Assembly (NCBI GenBank): GCA_910584375.1
Contig: CAJUAH010000013.1
Location: 25,613-89,612 of the forward strand
Source of the DNA: an uncultured Acetatifactor sp.
GTDB lineage: Bacteria > Bacillota > Clostridia > Lachnospirales > Lachnospiraceae
DNA: 64,000 bases
Reading direction: 5' to 3'
Part shown: positions 7,673-16,418 of the stretch, piece by piece
Numbering within the stretch: position 1 is the stretch's first letter
How the letters are laid out: each line of letters starts with the position of its first letter
Notes under the pieces: model-generated
What the model saw: the letters and a program-made list of their open reading frames with translations, nothing else
Database searches by the model: none
Told to the model about the DNA's origin: nothing
Position numbers and translations under genes: made by a program

Positions 7673-8677
7673 TTACATCTTAATACCCGAACTGCTCAAG
7701 CTCTCCACAAATCCCTTCTGGGCAAACAGATACAGGATCAGCACGGGAACCACGATCATCAGCGTGCCTGTGGACGTGATACAGTTTACATATCCCACAG
7801 AGGGCATCGTCTTAGATCCCATGAGCCTCTGCAGCAAAGCGCCCAAAGCATCGCCTATCCTTGCCAGAGACATGCTGACGAGACTGATCTTTCCCAAAAA
7901 CAGCTTGGAGTAAAAACCGTCCGTCCACTGCCATACAAAGGCGAACAGGAAACAGGAAGTCAATATAGGTTTTGCGTCCGGCAGCATAATCCGAATAAAG
8001 GTCTTCAATGTGCCGCAGCCATCCACATAGGCCGCCTCTTCCAGCTCCTTGGGAATGTTCCGGAAGAACTGGCGTATCATATAGATATACAGACCGTTTT
8101 TCAGACCCATACAGCCTGCGCTCATCAGGTAATACGGCAATATCGAACCTCTTAGATTGAGAGGAGAGCCCGTCACCGCCTCAAAAATTCCCAGTATATC
8201 AAAAAACCGGAAATGCAGATGCAGTGACGTGGAAATAATCTGGGGCGGAACAATGACCACCATCAGCACACAGGCAAACCAGAATTTCTTCAGTGGAAAC
8301 TCAAATCTGGCAAAACCATAACCTACCAGCGTACAGACCGTAATCTGCAATACCGCAATGGTCAGGGACACAATCAGAGAATTAACAAGACTGTGACTGT
8401 AATCCATGAGTTCCGCCGCCCGCTGGTAATTTTCCGTGGTAAAATGTTCGGGTATCGCAATGACCACCGGATTGTACAGATCCTGCTCCTCCATGAAACT
8501 TACGGAAATCTTGTTAAAAATCGGTTGCAGGATCATAAAGCACATACCGAAGAGCAAAATAAATCGGCATATCCTTACTGCAGCATCCATAACCACCTTT
8601 CTAAGCAAATACCCGTTTGACTTTCTGTTCCTTTCCCAGAAGTTACTATATTTATGTGTTGCGGCTGTCTTAGTCAT
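7673..8677 (-). CDS. Carbohydrate ABC importer permease, MalG/LacG type
   Basis: A 334-aa inner-membrane protein with about six hydrophobic segments and the cytoplasmic EAA loop EELEEAAYVDGCGTLKTFIRI that docks onto the ATPase. Its ATG overlaps the 3' end of the preceding permease gene by 8 bases (ATGACTAA), implying translational coupling. It pairs with the MalF-type permease encoded just upstream and the solute-binding lipoprotein encoded just downstream. Confidence 0.9.
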   Translation of the reverse strand: MTKTAATHKYSNFWERNRKSNGYLLRKVVMDAAVRICRFILLFGMCFMILQPIFNKISVSFMEEQDLYNPVVIAIPEHFTTENYQRAAELMDYSHSLVNSLIVSLTIAVLQITVCTLVGYGFARFEFPLKKFWFACVLMVVIVPPQIISTSLHLHFRFFDILGIFEAVTGSPLNLRGSILPYYLMSAGCMGLKNGLYIYMIRQFFRNIPKELEEAAYVDGCGTLKTFIRIMLPDAKPILTSCFLFAFVWQWTDGFYSKLFLGKISLVSMSLARIGDALGALLQRLMGSKTMPSVGYVNCITSTGTLMIVVPVLILYLFAQKGFVESLSSSGIKM

Positions 8678-9578
8678 AATAGTAAACCCCCTTTGAAATG
8701 AACAGTGAAGTAATGCCTATAAAAGCGATTACAATCATAAAGTATATCCAGGTCATGGCCGAAGAAAAACCGTAATTGATCTGATCCACCATGACGGTGG
8801 TGATCTTCTCGATGACCTCGTTGTCGGATCTCATACAGAAATCGATGATGGTATAAATCCAGTTTACCAAAAACATGGAACTGATCATCGGGAATGTGAT
8901 CTTCCACAAGCTTTCCCACTTGGTACAGCCCTCGATATCCGCAGCCTCGTACATGCTGGCGGAGATCGTCTGCAGTCCGGAGAGGAATATAATGATCTGG
9001 ATACCGGATGAAATCGCTATATCATACACTCTGTCTATGATCTCGAACACCTTCTCAAAGGCCCGCACACCCACGCCCGCAGTACGGAGAATCTCTTCCA
9101 CGGTAGCCGTGATGCTGACGCCGCTGGTGGTCTCCTCAATGGCCACCTGGAGCTGCGCCATCAGAGAGTTATCTGTCTCCAATCCCAGTATAACACCGGA
9201 AGACAGGATAACGGGCAGGAAAAATATGGCTCGCACCAGCGCTCTTCCCTTGAACTTCTGGTTCAGGATCAGCGCCACAAAGAAACTGAACACCATGATG
9301 GCGATGGAGTCCACAAACATCCGGCTGATCTCTTCCGTCAACAGACGGGTAAATTCAGGGTCAATGGTAAAGGCTCTCTGATAGTTGTCGATCCCCAGAA
9401 ACACGGGATTGAAACTTCCGGCGTCCACCTGCACGTCACAGAAACTCATATACAGGGACTGGAAGAATGGCTTTACCATAAATACCAGAAATCCGATTAT
9501 GAAAGGCGCTATGAAGATATATCCCGCTATTGCCTTACGTTTTTGAAGACCCGCTAATTTATTCTTCTGTTTCTTCAT
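8670..9578 (-). CDS. Carbohydrate ABC importer permease, MalF/LacF type
   Basis: A 302-aa membrane protein. ATG 9578 is chosen because GAAAGGG lies nine bases upstream; a TTG three codons earlier would touch that site. The protein has an N-terminal AGYIFIAPFIIGFLVF segment typical of MalF-type subunits, later hydrophobic helices and an EAA-like loop (SMYEAADIEGCTKWESLWKI). Partner of the permease at 7673-8677. Confidence 0.88.
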   Translation of the reverse strand: MKKQKNKLAGLQKRKAIAGYIFIAPFIIGFLVFMVKPFFQSLYMSFCDVQVDAGSFNPVFLGIDNYQRAFTIDPEFTRLLTEEISRMFVDSIAIMVFSFFVALILNQKFKGRALVRAIFFLPVILSSGVILGLETDNSLMAQLQVAIEETTSGVSITATVEEILRTAGVGVRAFEKVFEIIDRVYDIAISSGIQIIIFLSGLQTISASMYEAADIEGCTKWESLWKITFPMISSMFLVNWIYTIIDFCMRSDNEVIEKITTVMVDQINYGFSSAMTWIYFMIVIAFIGITSLFISKGVYYYD

Positions 9579-9644
9579 CTCTAACAACCCTTTCTATATT
9601 TTACTTCCCGGTCGCCCTGTCGGACGACCGCGCCAAGAACATTC

Positions 9645-12239
9645 CTACCGGACTACTTTATAGTCTCTGGCGGGAACTACCGTGCCGTCCTCCGCCGTCA
9701 GATCCGTATATCCATAGTTGACATATACTTTGGTGCCGTCCTCATAGATCGTGCAGGACAGATCCGCCGTGATCTGCTCATGCCCTGTCATCTTCTGGTT
9801 GAATATGTGTCCCAGCTCCGCGTTGTATCTGGTATAAGTCTCCACCAGCCTGTCATGCCACGCGGCAAAATCAGAGCCGTAGTATTCCGTATAAAGGGTC
9901 TTTTGAAGAACAAACGCTGTCTCGTTCATCAGGTTGAACGACAGGCCCGCGCCGTACTCGGCGCTCCGCAGCAGCTCATCCTCTGTGTTGCCCGCCATGT
10001 TCAGCGGTTCGCCGGTATAATTTACATAACCGTGCAGCGCCATCTGATAAAAGGGTACGAAAGCATCCAATATCGTGTACTCGCTGCCCTGTAGATCCAT
10101 ATTGGTAATCATGTCGCAATAGGGCGCCACATAGTCGTTCCCCATATTAATCATGACTTTCTGACCGCCGTCCGCCAGCTCCTTAAATCTGGCTGCCTGC
10201 TGCTGCAGCACCTCCTGCCGATGGCGTATATCCTTGCGGTAGTAATCGGCGGACAGATCCCTGCCGGTCTCCCGGAAGGCAATGCCTGTGCCGTACTTCT
10301 GCGCGGCGGCCACCAGATTGTCGGTCATCTCCTCAGCCAGATCGGTATGCAGCAGATAAAACTCGCCTTTCCACTCCGACTGCCCGAAAGATATGGGGTT
10401 GTACTCATACAGTATCGCCTTATCTTTACTGATAAACCGGGCGGCGTCCGTATAGAGGAAGAACCCGTCGAAAATATTGCTGTCATACGCGTACTGCGTC
10501 ACCCCGTCCAGATAAATGTCCACGCCCAGCTCTTTGACGCTGTCTATCATATTTTGCAGATCTTTCCTGCCGCCCAGACTGGATATGGGTTTCACGCGGC
10601 TCAGCATCTTCTGCTGGAATCCGCCGTTGGCCCAGCCCACCATCTTGACCGACATATTATTCAATCCGTCCGCTTTGAGTTGCGAGACAATGTCGGAGGC
10701 TTCTTTGAAAGTAGTCAGCTCCAACGGTCTGGGAACCGGTACGCCCAGCACCTGCTTTACCTTGTCTACCGCGCCCATGATCTCCACGGCCACGGGAGCC
10801 TCGGTATCGTCGTTCATGGTCATATAGCCTTCATACCGGCTCAGCAGATAACTCTGGTAGTCCTTGGCCATATCCACATAGTCTCCGCTGTCGATAAAGC
10901 TGTACCGCTGTTTCAGGCTGCCGTCAGGCAGTTCCGGAAGATATACAAAGATACTGCTGTCGGCAATCTCGCCCACGTCGTATTTCTCCCGCAGCGCTAT
11001 GCTGTATACCGGATAGACATAATTGTAACTGTTCTTTCTGCCGGAGATATCCGCGTTGATGGAGGCGTAAGACGCGCCGTCCTCCAGTATGCAGATAAAG
11101 GAATCCTCCCCCTGGCTGATGCCGTACACGTTGAAATAGTTTCTGGTGCTGTGTACCATGGCCACCCGGTTCAGCGCCATATCCCAGCCGTACATATTGG
11201 CATAATAGTCATTCTGCGCGCTCTTGCCGTTGTTAAAGTTGATCAGAGCGCCGCCGCCCTCGGGTACCAGCATATATCCCTGATCCTCTGTAGTGCCTGC
11301 GCCAAAGAAAGGCAAAACGGACAGATTGTAGAGCGGATATTCGGCCTTATACTCGATCTCCTGCAGCGGGACTTCCACTATCAGATCGCCGCCGTCCAGC
11401 CGGTAGATCACATTCACATTGTATATGGGTTTGTCAAAGCTTGACTCCGCCTGGTTCAGTTCCTTGTCGGCCTGATAATCCTCCATGGTATATCCCGCGG
11501 CCTCAAAATACTCTTCAAATCTCTTCTTGACATGATCCTTAGTGGTATCGCGCAGCACCCAGATTACCTCGTCCGCCAGGATCGGGTAATCGGCCAGCAG
11601 CTGTTCCTTGTCATCCTTTTTGCCCAGCTTGTTGATATCGTACTTTTTGTAGTACTCCTTCACCATCCCGGCGTCCTGCTGGCTCATCTGTTCCAGCCAT
11701 TTGTTCAGATTCTCGTCCGTGATAACAGGAGGAATGATATACTCTTTCTCCGTGTCGCCGATGGAATAGTAGACCTTCACATAGTCCCCGCCCATCTCGA
11801 TATCATATACGCCCTTGGAGATACTGTAGTCGTAATTGTTGTACGGCTGATCCACACCGGTTCTGTTACTCCAGGTCATGGCCAGGGTGGACTGCAGCCT
11901 TCCCTTCTCGCTGGACAGCGCCAGCGGATCGCTGCCGCCGCCGTCAGGGTTGGACTTCCACACCTTGCCGCTGGACTTCACCTCCAGGGTAAACTGGGTA
12001 GTGGCCGGATCCATGACAAACTTCAGCTCCTCATTCTCCAGCACTACCTCTGTGATATCGCTCTCCCAGGCATTGACCCGGATGATCTCCGGCTCTTCTT
12101 CCACATCCCTGTAATTGATAATCACCAGCACAAGGACCAAAATGATCAACGCGATAATACCGGGAGCGATCAGGCCTTTGAGCCACCGGATCAGCGCTTT
12201 CTTAAATTCTGCTTTTCTTGTCGCTTTATCTCTATACAT
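9645..12239 (-). CDS. DUF5696-type membrane-anchored protein
   Basis: An 864-aa protein with a basic N-terminus and one transmembrane helix (about residues 22-43, LIAPGIIALIILVLVLVII), then a large extracellular part. I recognise it as the DUF5696 type: an N-terminal beta-rich half and a C-terminal half with a TIM-barrel glycosidase-like pattern (LKADGLNNMSVKMVGWANGG, GVDIYLDGVTQYAYD, GTGIAFRETGRDLSADYY, MINMGNDYVAPYCD). It lies between Yip1 and permease genes of the transport locus, start preceded by GGGAGAA. The biochemical role is unknown; a surface glycan-binding or glycan-processing function is inferred from the fold pattern and the neighbours. No catalytic residue can be assigned with confidence. 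Confidence 0.72.
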   Translation of the reverse strand: MYRDKATRKAEFKKALIRWLKGLIAPGIIALIILVLVLVIINYRDVEEEPEIIRVNAWESDITEVVLENEELKFVMDPATTQFTLEVKSSGKVWKSNPDGGGSDPLALSSEKGRLQSTLAMTWSNRTGVDQPYNNYDYSISKGVYDIEMGGDYVKVYYSIGDTEKEYIIPPVITDENLNKWLEQMSQQDAGMVKEYYKKYDINKLGKKDDKEQLLADYPILADEVIWVLRDTTKDHVKKRFEEYFEAAGYTMEDYQADKELNQAESSFDKPIYNVNVIYRLDGGDLIVEVPLQEIEYKAEYPLYNLSVLPFFGAGTTEDQGYMLVPEGGGALINFNNGKSAQNDYYANMYGWDMALNRVAMVHSTRNYFNVYGISQGEDSFICILEDGASYASINADISGRKNSYNYVYPVYSIALREKYDVGEIADSSIFVYLPELPDGSLKQRYSFIDSGDYVDMAKDYQSYLLSRYEGYMTMNDDTEAPVAVEIMGAVDKVKQVLGVPVPRPLELTTFKEASDIVSQLKADGLNNMSVKMVGWANGGFQQKMLSRVKPISSLGGRKDLQNMIDSVKELGVDIYLDGVTQYAYDSNIFDGFFLYTDAARFISKDKAILYEYNPISFGQSEWKGEFYLLHTDLAEEMTDNLVAAAQKYGTGIAFRETGRDLSADYYRKDIRHRQEVLQQQAARFKELADGGQKVMINMGNDYVAPYCDMITNMDLQGSEYTILDAFVPFYQMALHGYVNYTGEPLNMAGNTEDELLRSAEYGAGLSFNLMNETAFVLQKTLYTEYYGSDFAAWHDRLVETYTRYNAELGHIFNQKMTGHEQITADLSCTIYEDGTKVYVNYGYTDLTAEDGTVVPARDYKVVR

Positions 12240-12328
12240 GGTTCGATTTCTCCCATCTGCCCATCATATCAGGCATATATCCATATATCCTCTCCGTCTC
12301 TGGCGACACAACTGCCGACGGCACTCTG

Positions 12329-12994
12329 TCACAATCGGAACAGTATCTCTCTGCCCAGAGAGATGAAATAGGAAACGCCCTGCGTGATCATACTGAAAAA
12401 CAACAGCAGGATAAACACCATCACCAGCATCGCGAACAGGGACGCGATGGTAAACAGGAAATTCTTGCCCAGAGAGTACTCGTGGATCTGCATCATGGCC
12501 GCGAATATCAGCGCCAGCGCCCATACCAGAGACAGACCGCTGAGCACCATATAGAACTCCGCCTCGTCCACTGTCACAAAGTTACTGAATACCATCAGAG
12601 GAAACTGGATCAGCGGGTAGGGAGTCAGCGCGTAACACGACGCCATATACACCTGTCCCAGCCGGCCCTTGCCGTCAAACAGCGTGGTCAGCGCCCAGTT
12701 TCCCACCACCCACAGAGCCAGGGGGAACAGTATACTGGCCAGATACAGGAAGATATTGAGAGTCTCCCAATATACCGTCATAAAGATAAAGCTGGTATAG
12801 CGCAGTTTCATCACCCGGACCAACAGCGTCAGCGCCAGAATCGTGTTAGCCGCCGCATAGGATCCTCTCTTTTCATGAGTCAGATCCCAGAACCCGTCCA
12901 GAGGATGGGTGATGCAGTACAGGGCGAACCGCAGGGTCGCGAGATAATGCGCAAATTTTAATTTTCTTTTTTCCGTGATAATTGAAGCTATCAT
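12329..12994 (-). CDS. Yip1-family multi-pass membrane protein
   Basis: A 221-aa protein with about five hydrophobic helices and the CYALTPYPLIQFPL motif characteristic of the Yip1 domain; N-terminal ITHPLDGFWDLTHEKRGS also fits. A GGAGG site lies five bases before the ATG. It is embedded between the NHL-repeat protein gene and the DUF5696 gene of the transport locus. Its role in bacteria is not established; co-localisation suggests it assists the importer or the surface proteins of the same operon. Confidence 0.75.
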   Translation of the reverse strand: MIASIITEKRKLKFAHYLATLRFALYCITHPLDGFWDLTHEKRGSYAAANTILALTLLVRVMKLRYTSFIFMTVYWETLNIFLYLASILFPLALWVVGNWALTTLFDGKGRLGQVYMASCYALTPYPLIQFPLMVFSNFVTVDEAEFYMVLSGLSLVWALALIFAAMMQIHEYSLGKNFLFTIASLFAMLVMVFILLLFFSMITQGVSYFISLGREILFRL

Positions 12995-13006
12995 ACCGGC
13001 CTCCGT

Positions 13007-14515
13007 CTATAGTCTGAAGATATCAGCAGTATCAATTTCATGCCTTATGTTCTTGATCTTCCCTATGGCCAGGGGAATGATCAGAACCCCGAACACCACG
13101 ATGAAGAGAATCACTATATGTTCCTCCACCCACTCCTTGCGGTACTGCTTGTAGGCCTTGGAATAGTTCTCGTCGTCATATTTCAGTTCAAAATACTCCA
13201 TGGCTTCATGGTAGCGCTCCTGCCGCAGCAGGGAACGCCCGATACCGATGTAGGCCAGATCATAGTTGCCGTTGATGGCCATGACCTCTTGCCAGGTCTC
13301 GCCGGAGGCGATATAATCACCGTTGTCAAACTGATCGATGGCCTGATATACCAGGCGGCCAAATTCCGTGGGGGTGAACAGGGTAATGGCGCAGTCCAGA
13401 CTGTCCAGCACCAGCAGATCGTACCCCATATGCTCTACGGCGATGGGATTGCGGAAGTATCCGTTCTCATTGCCGGGACCGCCAAAGGCATACACCATGT
13501 GCCCCTGGTCGTTGTAGCCGAACACCCTTCCTCTGTTCCGGTCTATGGACACATAGATGTCATTGTCAAACACTGTGATGTCCGTCAGCTTGGAGGGGCC
13601 GTCATAACCGGCGTTATTGCCCCAGTACAGATCGCCGTATATGGGCCATTCGCCGTTGCGCACCAGGATATCGTTGCCCATCAGGTTCAGCTTGCGGATG
13701 GGATCCGCCTTCTCTGCGTCGATATCCTCCTGGGTCACATTGCTGGTGCAGGCGTAGATGAATCCCTCGTGATCCATATAGATATTGTCATACTCCGTGG
13801 GGACAAAGGAAACCATCTGCGCCCTCTGTTCCTCGGTAGCCAGTTTTTTCCATATATAATCGGTAAAATCGTACGTAACCTTGGTGGCTCCCACAAATCC
13901 GGAGAACACGCCGTCGTTCTCATACTTGATCAGTCCCTTGTTGATACCGGTGGCGATACAGTATACGCGGCCGGCCGTATCGATCACGATCTTATTTGGA
14001 GAAAAGGTAAGCTCCGGATCCAGCGTATTGTCAACGGGCTTGTCGAACTGCATCATATAGTTTAAGTCCGCGTCCAGTTTCAGGATACGGCTGTTGCCCT
14101 TATCCGCGATATACAGATATCCTTCCTCGGAGACCGCGATATCCGTAGGGCCGGAGAAAGTCTTAACCTCCACATCGCCCTTGAACTCGTCTATGATCTG
14201 TTTCAGCTTAAAACCTTCCGCGTCCACCCGCTCCACCACCACGATGCGGTTGTTGCCCGTATCGCAGATATAGACCAGATTGCCGCAGACATACAGGCTC
14301 TGGGGATTGGACAGATTCTTATCCAGTCCCATATCCACAGAGGTATACACGCCGGACACGGCATAGGCGTTCGGAGAACCCTGCACATCCCCCCAATAAT
14401 CATAATTGTATCCATATCTTCCGCCGTCTGGCATCGCGCATACCGACAGGGAAGAACTGAGCAGCATCACCGCGCCTGCCAGCAACACTCCGGCTCTCTT
14501 TATCATCTTTCTCAT
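13007..14515 (-). CDS. Secreted, membrane-anchored NHL-repeat protein with TPR-like segment
   Basis: A 502-aa protein. ATG 14515 is favoured because GAGGTGG precedes it and it starts directly with a signal sequence (RKMIKRAGVLLAGAVMLLSS); an in-frame ATG at 14548 has its ribosome site too close. Residues about 50-370 form repeated NHL blades (NPQSLYVCGNLVYICDTGNN, GPTDIAVSEEGYLYIADKGN, RNPIAVEHMGYDLLVLDS). Residues about 395-450 contain a TPR-like pair (DLAYIGIGRSLLRQERYHEA), and a transmembrane helix near the C-terminus (ILFIVVFGVLIIPLAIG) leaves a short cytoplasmic tail. Probably an extracytoplasmic binding or scaffold protein of the transport locus; ligand unknown. Confidence 0.78.
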   Translation of the reverse strand: MRKMIKRAGVLLAGAVMLLSSSLSVCAMPDGGRYGYNYDYWGDVQGSPNAYAVSGVYTSVDMGLDKNLSNPQSLYVCGNLVYICDTGNNRIVVVERVDAEGFKLKQIIDEFKGDVEVKTFSGPTDIAVSEEGYLYIADKGNSRILKLDADLNYMMQFDKPVDNTLDPELTFSPNKIVIDTAGRVYCIATGINKGLIKYENDGVFSGFVGATKVTYDFTDYIWKKLATEEQRAQMVSFVPTEYDNIYMDHEGFIYACTSNVTQEDIDAEKADPIRKLNLMGNDILVRNGEWPIYGDLYWGNNAGYDGPSKLTDITVFDNDIYVSIDRNRGRVFGYNDQGHMVYAFGGPGNENGYFRNPIAVEHMGYDLLVLDSLDCAITLFTPTEFGRLVYQAIDQFDNGDYIASGETWQEVMAINGNYDLAYIGIGRSLLRQERYHEAMEYFELKYDDENYSKAYKQYRKEWVEEHIVILFIVVFGVLIIPLAIGKIKNIRHEIDTADIFRL

Positions 14516-14558
14516 ACGCCACCTCGTTCCCATCACAATTTCCCGCATACCTTTCCTG

Positions 14559-15461
14559 TTAATCCTTCAGACCGGAGCTTGCCATCGTCTCCAGGATCTG
14601 GCTCTCGGACAGGATGAAGATACAGATCGGCACCGCCATCACGATGACCTGTACCGCCGCCGACTGACCGGTTCTGGCGATACCGCCGCTCTGGATCTGC
14701 TGCAACGCGTAAACCAGCGTCTTCTTCTCCTCGGAGTAGATAAAGGTCGCCGCTCTGTTGTTCCACAGACCCTGTACGGAAAAGATAATCAGTGTCAGCC
14801 AGGCGGGTTTCACATTGGGCATTACGATACCGGAGAACACCCTCCACTCGTTGGCCCCGTCTATCTTGGCCGCCTCAATCAGCGAGGTGGGCAGCCCCTC
14901 CATAAACTGTTTCATCAGGAACAGTCCGGTAGGCAGCGCAAAGGCCGGGATAATGATGGCCCAATAGGTATCGATCCATCCCAGGGAATTGATGATCAGA
15001 TAGTTGGGGATGGAGGTCACATAGCCGCTGAACATCAGAGCCACCGTGACCAGTCTGAAGAACATCTGTCCGCCGGGGAACTCGTACTTGGCCAGCACGA
15101 ACGCGCCCATGGACGCCACGATCAGATGCCCGAAGGTACCCACCGCCGTGATAAATACCGTGTTGAATATGTATCTGGAAAATGTCACCCAGGACTTGCC
15201 CATCGTCACAAACAGATCGGAAAAGTTATCCATCGTCGGGTTCTTGGCAAAGACAGTGGGCGGGAACTTATACAGTTCATCCAAAGGTTTCAGCGCGGAC
15301 TCAATGGCATATACCAACGGGAATACCATGGCTACCGCCATGAGCAGGAGGAACATATAGACGAAGAAATCTCCTACCCTGGATCGGTTGGGCTGCCTTC
15401 TCTTTAAGATTTTGTGTCTCGGTTGCTTTTCTCTTGTCGCTACTTTTCTCTCTTTGCTCAT
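14559..15461 (-). CDS. Carbohydrate ABC importer permease, MalG type (second importer)
   Basis: A 300-aa membrane protein with six predicted helices and the EAA loop SLIEAAKIDGANEWRVFSGI. It follows the MalF-type permease gene with a one-base gap and a ribosome site AGGAACC. Together with 15463-16401 and the large solute-binding protein at 16419-19370 it makes a second complete importer, again without an ATPase gene. Confidence 0.9.
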   Translation of the reverse strand: MSKERKVATREKQPRHKILKRRQPNRSRVGDFFVYMFLLLMAVAMVFPLVYAIESALKPLDELYKFPPTVFAKNPTMDNFSDLFVTMGKSWVTFSRYIFNTVFITAVGTFGHLIVASMGAFVLAKYEFPGGQMFFRLVTVALMFSGYVTSIPNYLIINSLGWIDTYWAIIIPAFALPTGLFLMKQFMEGLPTSLIEAAKIDGANEWRVFSGIVMPNVKPAWLTLIIFSVQGLWNNRAATFIYSEEKKTLVYALQQIQSGGIARTGQSAAVQVIVMAVPICIFILSESQILETMASSGLKD

Positions 15462-15462
15462 A

Positions 15463-16401
15463 TCAGGTTCCTACTCTTCTCAACAGACTTTGAATTGCTT
15501 TGTTACATAAGATCATCACCAGGAACAGCATAGTCGCGATCGCTGATGCGTAACCCATCTCAAATCTGGAAAAACCATAGTCAAACAAGTGGGTGACAAC
15601 GGTACGGGCCGCATAATCCGTACTGGGGTAGCCGCAGAGGGCCATGGTCACGTCGCACACGCCAAAGGACTGGGTGATTGCCATGACCGCGCCGAACATC
15701 AGCATGGGTTTCATGTTCGGCAGTGTGATGAACCACAGCTCCTGCCACCGGTTCCGCACGCCGTCTATACAGCCCGCCTCATACTGGGAGCGGTCCACAC
15801 CCTGAAGGCCTGCCACAAAGGAAAGGAAACCCATACCCAGGCTCATCCACAGGATGACGACCATACAGATCGGCAGCATGTAAGTCGGGTTGGTCAGCCA
15901 CAGGATCGGGGCGTCGATCAGGCCCATATCGATCAGCAGTGCGTTCACCTGTCCGTAAGCGTCGCCTCGGAACAGCACAGAGAAGATAACGAACACATTA
16001 CCGGCAATGGACGGCGCGTAGAACACCACCACCGCGATCGTCCGGATCCATCTGGGCAGCTCGTTGATCAGCCAGGCAAACAGGAAGGACATGATATATC
16101 CCAGCGGCCCGGTGATCACCGCGATCATGAAAGTATTTTTCACACCCTGCAGGAAGATATCGTCCGACAGAATCAGGTTGAGATAATTCTGTATTCCGAT
16201 AAACCGCGGCGACTCCAGTATATTGTAGTAGGTAAAGCTGAAAAATATGGAGCTGCACACCGGCAGTATGTAAAACAAAGTAAACAGGATCGCGTAGGGA
16301 GCCAGGAAAGCGTAACACATCTTCGCCCGTTTCGCCTTCTTCACCGCCACCCGGAAATTATGTTTCCGGAGGGTAATATATTTCTGTAAGTATTCTTTCA
16401 T
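15463..16401 (-). CDS. Carbohydrate ABC importer permease, MalF type (second importer)
   Basis: A 312-aa membrane protein: a basic N-terminus, AFLAPYAILFTLFYILPV first helix, and an EAA-like loop SQYEAGCIDGVRNRWQELWF. The ATG is preceded by GGAGGAG, and the gene starts 17 bases after the stop codon of the solute-binding protein gene. It forms the translocation pore with the 14559-15461 product. Confidence 0.9.
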   Translation of the reverse strand: MKEYLQKYITLRKHNFRVAVKKAKRAKMCYAFLAPYAILFTLFYILPVCSSIFFSFTYYNILESPRFIGIQNYLNLILSDDIFLQGVKNTFMIAVITGPLGYIMSFLFAWLINELPRWIRTIAVVVFYAPSIAGNVFVIFSVLFRGDAYGQVNALLIDMGLIDAPILWLTNPTYMLPICMVVILWMSLGMGFLSFVAGLQGVDRSQYEAGCIDGVRNRWQELWFITLPNMKPMLMFGAVMAITQSFGVCDVTMALCGYPSTDYAARTVVTHLFDYGFSRFEMGYASAIATMLFLVMILCNKAIQSLLRRVGT

Positions 16402-16418
16402 CCTTATCTCCTCCCCTC